Shown here in pieces: positions 62,061 through 64,000 of a stretch of 64,000 nucleotides of DNA. This stretch comes from JBKECF01 sp047974375 (GTDB taxonomy: Bacteria > Bacillota > Clostridia > Lachnospirales > CAMZNU01). The translations under genes and the position numbers were made by a program. How positions within the stretch are numbered: position 1 is the stretch's first letter; the number at the start of each line of letters is the position of its first letter. The stretch covers positions 1-64,000 of the forward strand of contig JBKECF010000086.1 of assembly GCA_047974375.1 (NCBI GenBank). The letters run 5' to 3'. Below the pieces are notes generated by a model that saw only the letters and a program-made list of their open reading frames with translations, made no database searches and had not been told where the DNA came from.

Positions 62061-64000
62061 ATGAAATTTACTAATGGTTATTGGAGAATGCAAGATAATA
62101 TAGAATCTTGTTTTGCAGTAGAGTTTATTGAGGCAGATTGTTTTGAAGATTATATGCTTATTTATGTAACAACAAAACATATTGCACATAGAGGAGATAC
62201 ATTAAATATACCAATATTTACGATAAAAATAGAAAGCCCTATGGAAAATATAATAAAAGTTTCAGAGATACATTATAAAGGAGCATTAGACAAAGGGCCA
62301 CATTTTGGTATAACGAAGAAAAAAGGTGACTTTGTAATAATTAATGAAGAACAAGATTTTATTATGTTTAAATCAGGTGATACAGCTGTCAAAATTGATA
62401 AAAAACCTAGCTCTTGGAAAATGGAATTTATAGACCTTAAAACTAATAAAATCCTTACGGAGTCAAGCTATAGAAATTTAGGATATATGAAAAATAAAGA
62501 AACTAACAGAAATTATATGGTGGAACAATTAGCACTTGATGTTGGTGAGTATGTTTATGGTTTAGGGGAAAGATATACACCTTTTATAAAAAATGGCCAA
62601 AGTGTAGAAATTTGGAATGAAGACGGTGGAACAGCATCAGAACAAACCTATAAAAATATACCATTTTATATTTCAAATAAAGGATATGGTGTTTTTGTTA
62701 ATGATGCAGGAGACGTGAATTTTGAGGTAGGTAGCGAAAAAGTTGAACGTGTACAATTTAGTGTAGAATCTGAAAAATTAGAATACTTTGTAATAAATGG
62801 CGGAGGCCCAAGAGGGACAATAAAATTATATACTGATTTAACAGGTAAGCCTGCGTTACCACCGGCATGGTCATTTGGATTATGGCTTACAACATCATTT
62901 ACAACTAGCTATGGTGAGGATACTGTAAAGTCATTTATACAAGGTATGGAGAACCGTGATATACCATTACATACATTCCATTTTGATTGTTTTTGGATGA
63001 AGGAATATGAATGGTGTAATTTTAAATGGGATAATAGAACTTTTCCTGACCCTATAAGTATGCTAGAAAGGTATAAAAAAAGAGGGTTACATATATGCCT
63101 TTGGATAAATAGTTATATTGGCCAAAAATCATATATGTTTGATGAAGGTATGAAAAAAGGTTATCTTGTTAAAAATTTTGATGGTTCAGTATGGCAATGT
63201 GATAGATGGCAAGCAGGAATGGCTCTTGTAGATTTTACAAACCCAGAGGCTTGTAAATGGTATCAAGACAAGCTAGAAGTATTAATTGATATGGGTGTTG
63301 ATTGCTTTAAAACAGATTTTGGCGAAAGAATACCGGTTACAGGAGTTAAGTACTTTGATGGCTCTGACACTGTAAAAATGCATAACTATTATACATATTT
63401 ATATAACAAAACAGTTTTTGAGCTTTTGGAGAGAAAACTTGGAAAAAATAAAGCTTTAGTTTTTGCTCGTTCAACAGCAGCAGGCGGACAGAAATTCCCT
63501 GTGCATTGGGGTGGAGATTGTACGGCAACGTATACATCTATGGCAGAAGATTTACGTGGAGGATTATCACTTGCACTTAGTGGATATGGGTTTTGGAGCC
63601 ACGATATAGGTGGTTTTGAAAAAACAGCTACAAGTGACCTTTATAAGCGTTGGTGTGCTTTTGGATTACTTAGCTCACATAGCCGTTTACATGGTTCTGA
63701 TTCTTATAGAGTGCCATGGTTATTTGATGATGAAGCCTCAGACGTTTTACGAAAATTTGTAAAGCTAAAAGCTACACTAATGCCCTATTTATTTAGACAA
63801 GCGATATTTGCACATAAAGAGGGTATACCAACAATGAGACCTATGTTTGTTGAGTTTCCAGAAGATTTATCATGCGAAACCTTAGATAGACAATATATGC
63901 TTGGAGATTCACTACTTGTCGCACCAATATTTAATGAAGATGGGAAGGCTATATATTATTTACCAAAAGGTAAATGGACGAATTATTTAGATAATAAAAA
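62061..64000 (+). CDS. GH31 alpha-xylosidase-like glycoside hydrolase (cut by window end)
   Basis: At least 646 residues in one open frame from ATG 62061 (GGAGG upstream) to the window edge; the 3' end is missing. YicI-type motifs: YGLGERYTPF, SFGLWLTTSF, HFDCFWM, the nucleophile motif DCFKTDFGERIP, the acid/base region HWGGDCTATY and GFWSHDIGGF. No signal peptide, so it acts in the cytoplasm on alpha-xylosides or similar disaccharides imported by the CUT1 system in front of it. Confidence 0.92.
   Translation, partial: MKFTNGYWRMQDNIESCFAVEFIEADCFEDYMLIYVTTKHIAHRGDTLNIPIFTIKIESPMENIIKVSEIHYKGALDKGPHFGITKKKGDFVIINEEQDFIMFKSGDTAVKIDKKPSSWKMEFIDLKTNKILTESSYRNLGYMKNKETNRNYMVEQLALDVGEYVYGLGERYTPFIKNGQSVEIWNEDGGTASEQTYKNIPFYISNKGYGVFVNDAGDVNFEVGSEKVERVQFSVESEKLEYFVINGGGPRGTIKLYTDLTGKPALPPAWSFGLWLTTSFTTSYGEDTVKSFIQGMENRDIPLHTFHFDCFWMKEYEWCNFKWDNRTFPDPISMLERYKKRGLHICLWINSYIGQKSYMFDEGMKKGYLVKNFDGSVWQCDRWQAGMALVDFTNPEACKWYQDKLEVLIDMGVDCFKTDFGERIPVTGVKYFDGSDTVKMHNYYTYLYNKTVFELLERKLGKNKALVFARSTAAGGQKFPVHWGGDCTATYTSMAEDLRGGLSLALSGYGFWSHDIGGFEKTATSDLYKRWCAFGLLSSHSRLHGSDSYRVPWLFDDEASDVLRKFVKLKATLMPYLFRQAIFAHKEGIPTMRPMFVEFPEDLSCETLDRQYMLGDSLLVAPIFNEDGKAIYYLPKGKWTNYLDNK

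Overview
The window is AT-rich, densely coded DNA of Bacillota (Clostridia) type. Evidence: strong AGGAGG-like ribosome binding sites, several TTG starts, lipoprotein-anchored ABC sugar-binding proteins, and DUF1576, DUF2922/DUF1659, NhaC and Cof-type HAD genes. Sugar loci, dead accessory genes and interspersed repeats suggest a gut-type Lachnospirales/Clostridiales organism; this assignment is inference from gene content. No rRNA, tRNA or CRISPR array was seen.

Layout. 1-12.8 kb: a LacI regulator, a small membrane protein, then a deoxysugar operon: two RbsC-type permeases, one RbsA-type ATPase, a sugar-binding lipoprotein, two medium-chain dehydrogenases, a lactonase-like amidohydrolase, an unknown 144-aa protein, L-fucose isomerase and fucose mutarotase. 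No fuculokinase or aldolase is present. 12.8-19.3 kb: a ChvE/GguAB-type sugar transporter on the minus strand, divergent from a degenerate DeoR regulator that is translationally coupled to an orphan double-domain sugar ATPase. 19.5-21 kb: two dead genes (PD-(D/E)XK nuclease, macro domain) and a long hairpin. 21-30.5 kb: an amino-sugar locus, with gntR-nagA-nagB divergent from an N-acylglucosamine 2-epimerase, a CUT1 transporter and a DUF4838 hydrolase; an operator-like palindrome overlaps a promoter between the arms. 30.5-32.2 kb: a decayed IS1182-like element with perfect 20-bp ends.

32.2-58.3 kb is mixed core and accessory DNA: holA, NhaC antiporter, PHP phosphoesterase, an aromatic-acid-exporter/HAD fusion, DUF1576, guanine deaminase, a large GT39 mannosyltransferase, rsmG, a RloA/RloB-like ATPase + TOPRIM pair, tandem HAD phosphatases, a tyrosine phosphatase, a CPA2 antiporter and a MATE transporter. 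Three Rpn-family nuclease copies (one intact, two dead) share the same promoter layout. A decayed Eco47II-like restriction-modification cassette sits between exact 37-bp direct repeats that duplicate the 3' end of the mannosyltransferase gene. 58.8-64 kb: a second CUT1 transporter and a GH31 alpha-xylosidase-like gene cut by the window edge.

The most unusual structure is a set of modular hairpin repeats at about a dozen intergenic sites. One module carries a ribosome binding site and a mini-ORF beginning MKLQP. Repeat DNA lies between the binding-protein gene and the permease gene in all four sugar-transport operons.
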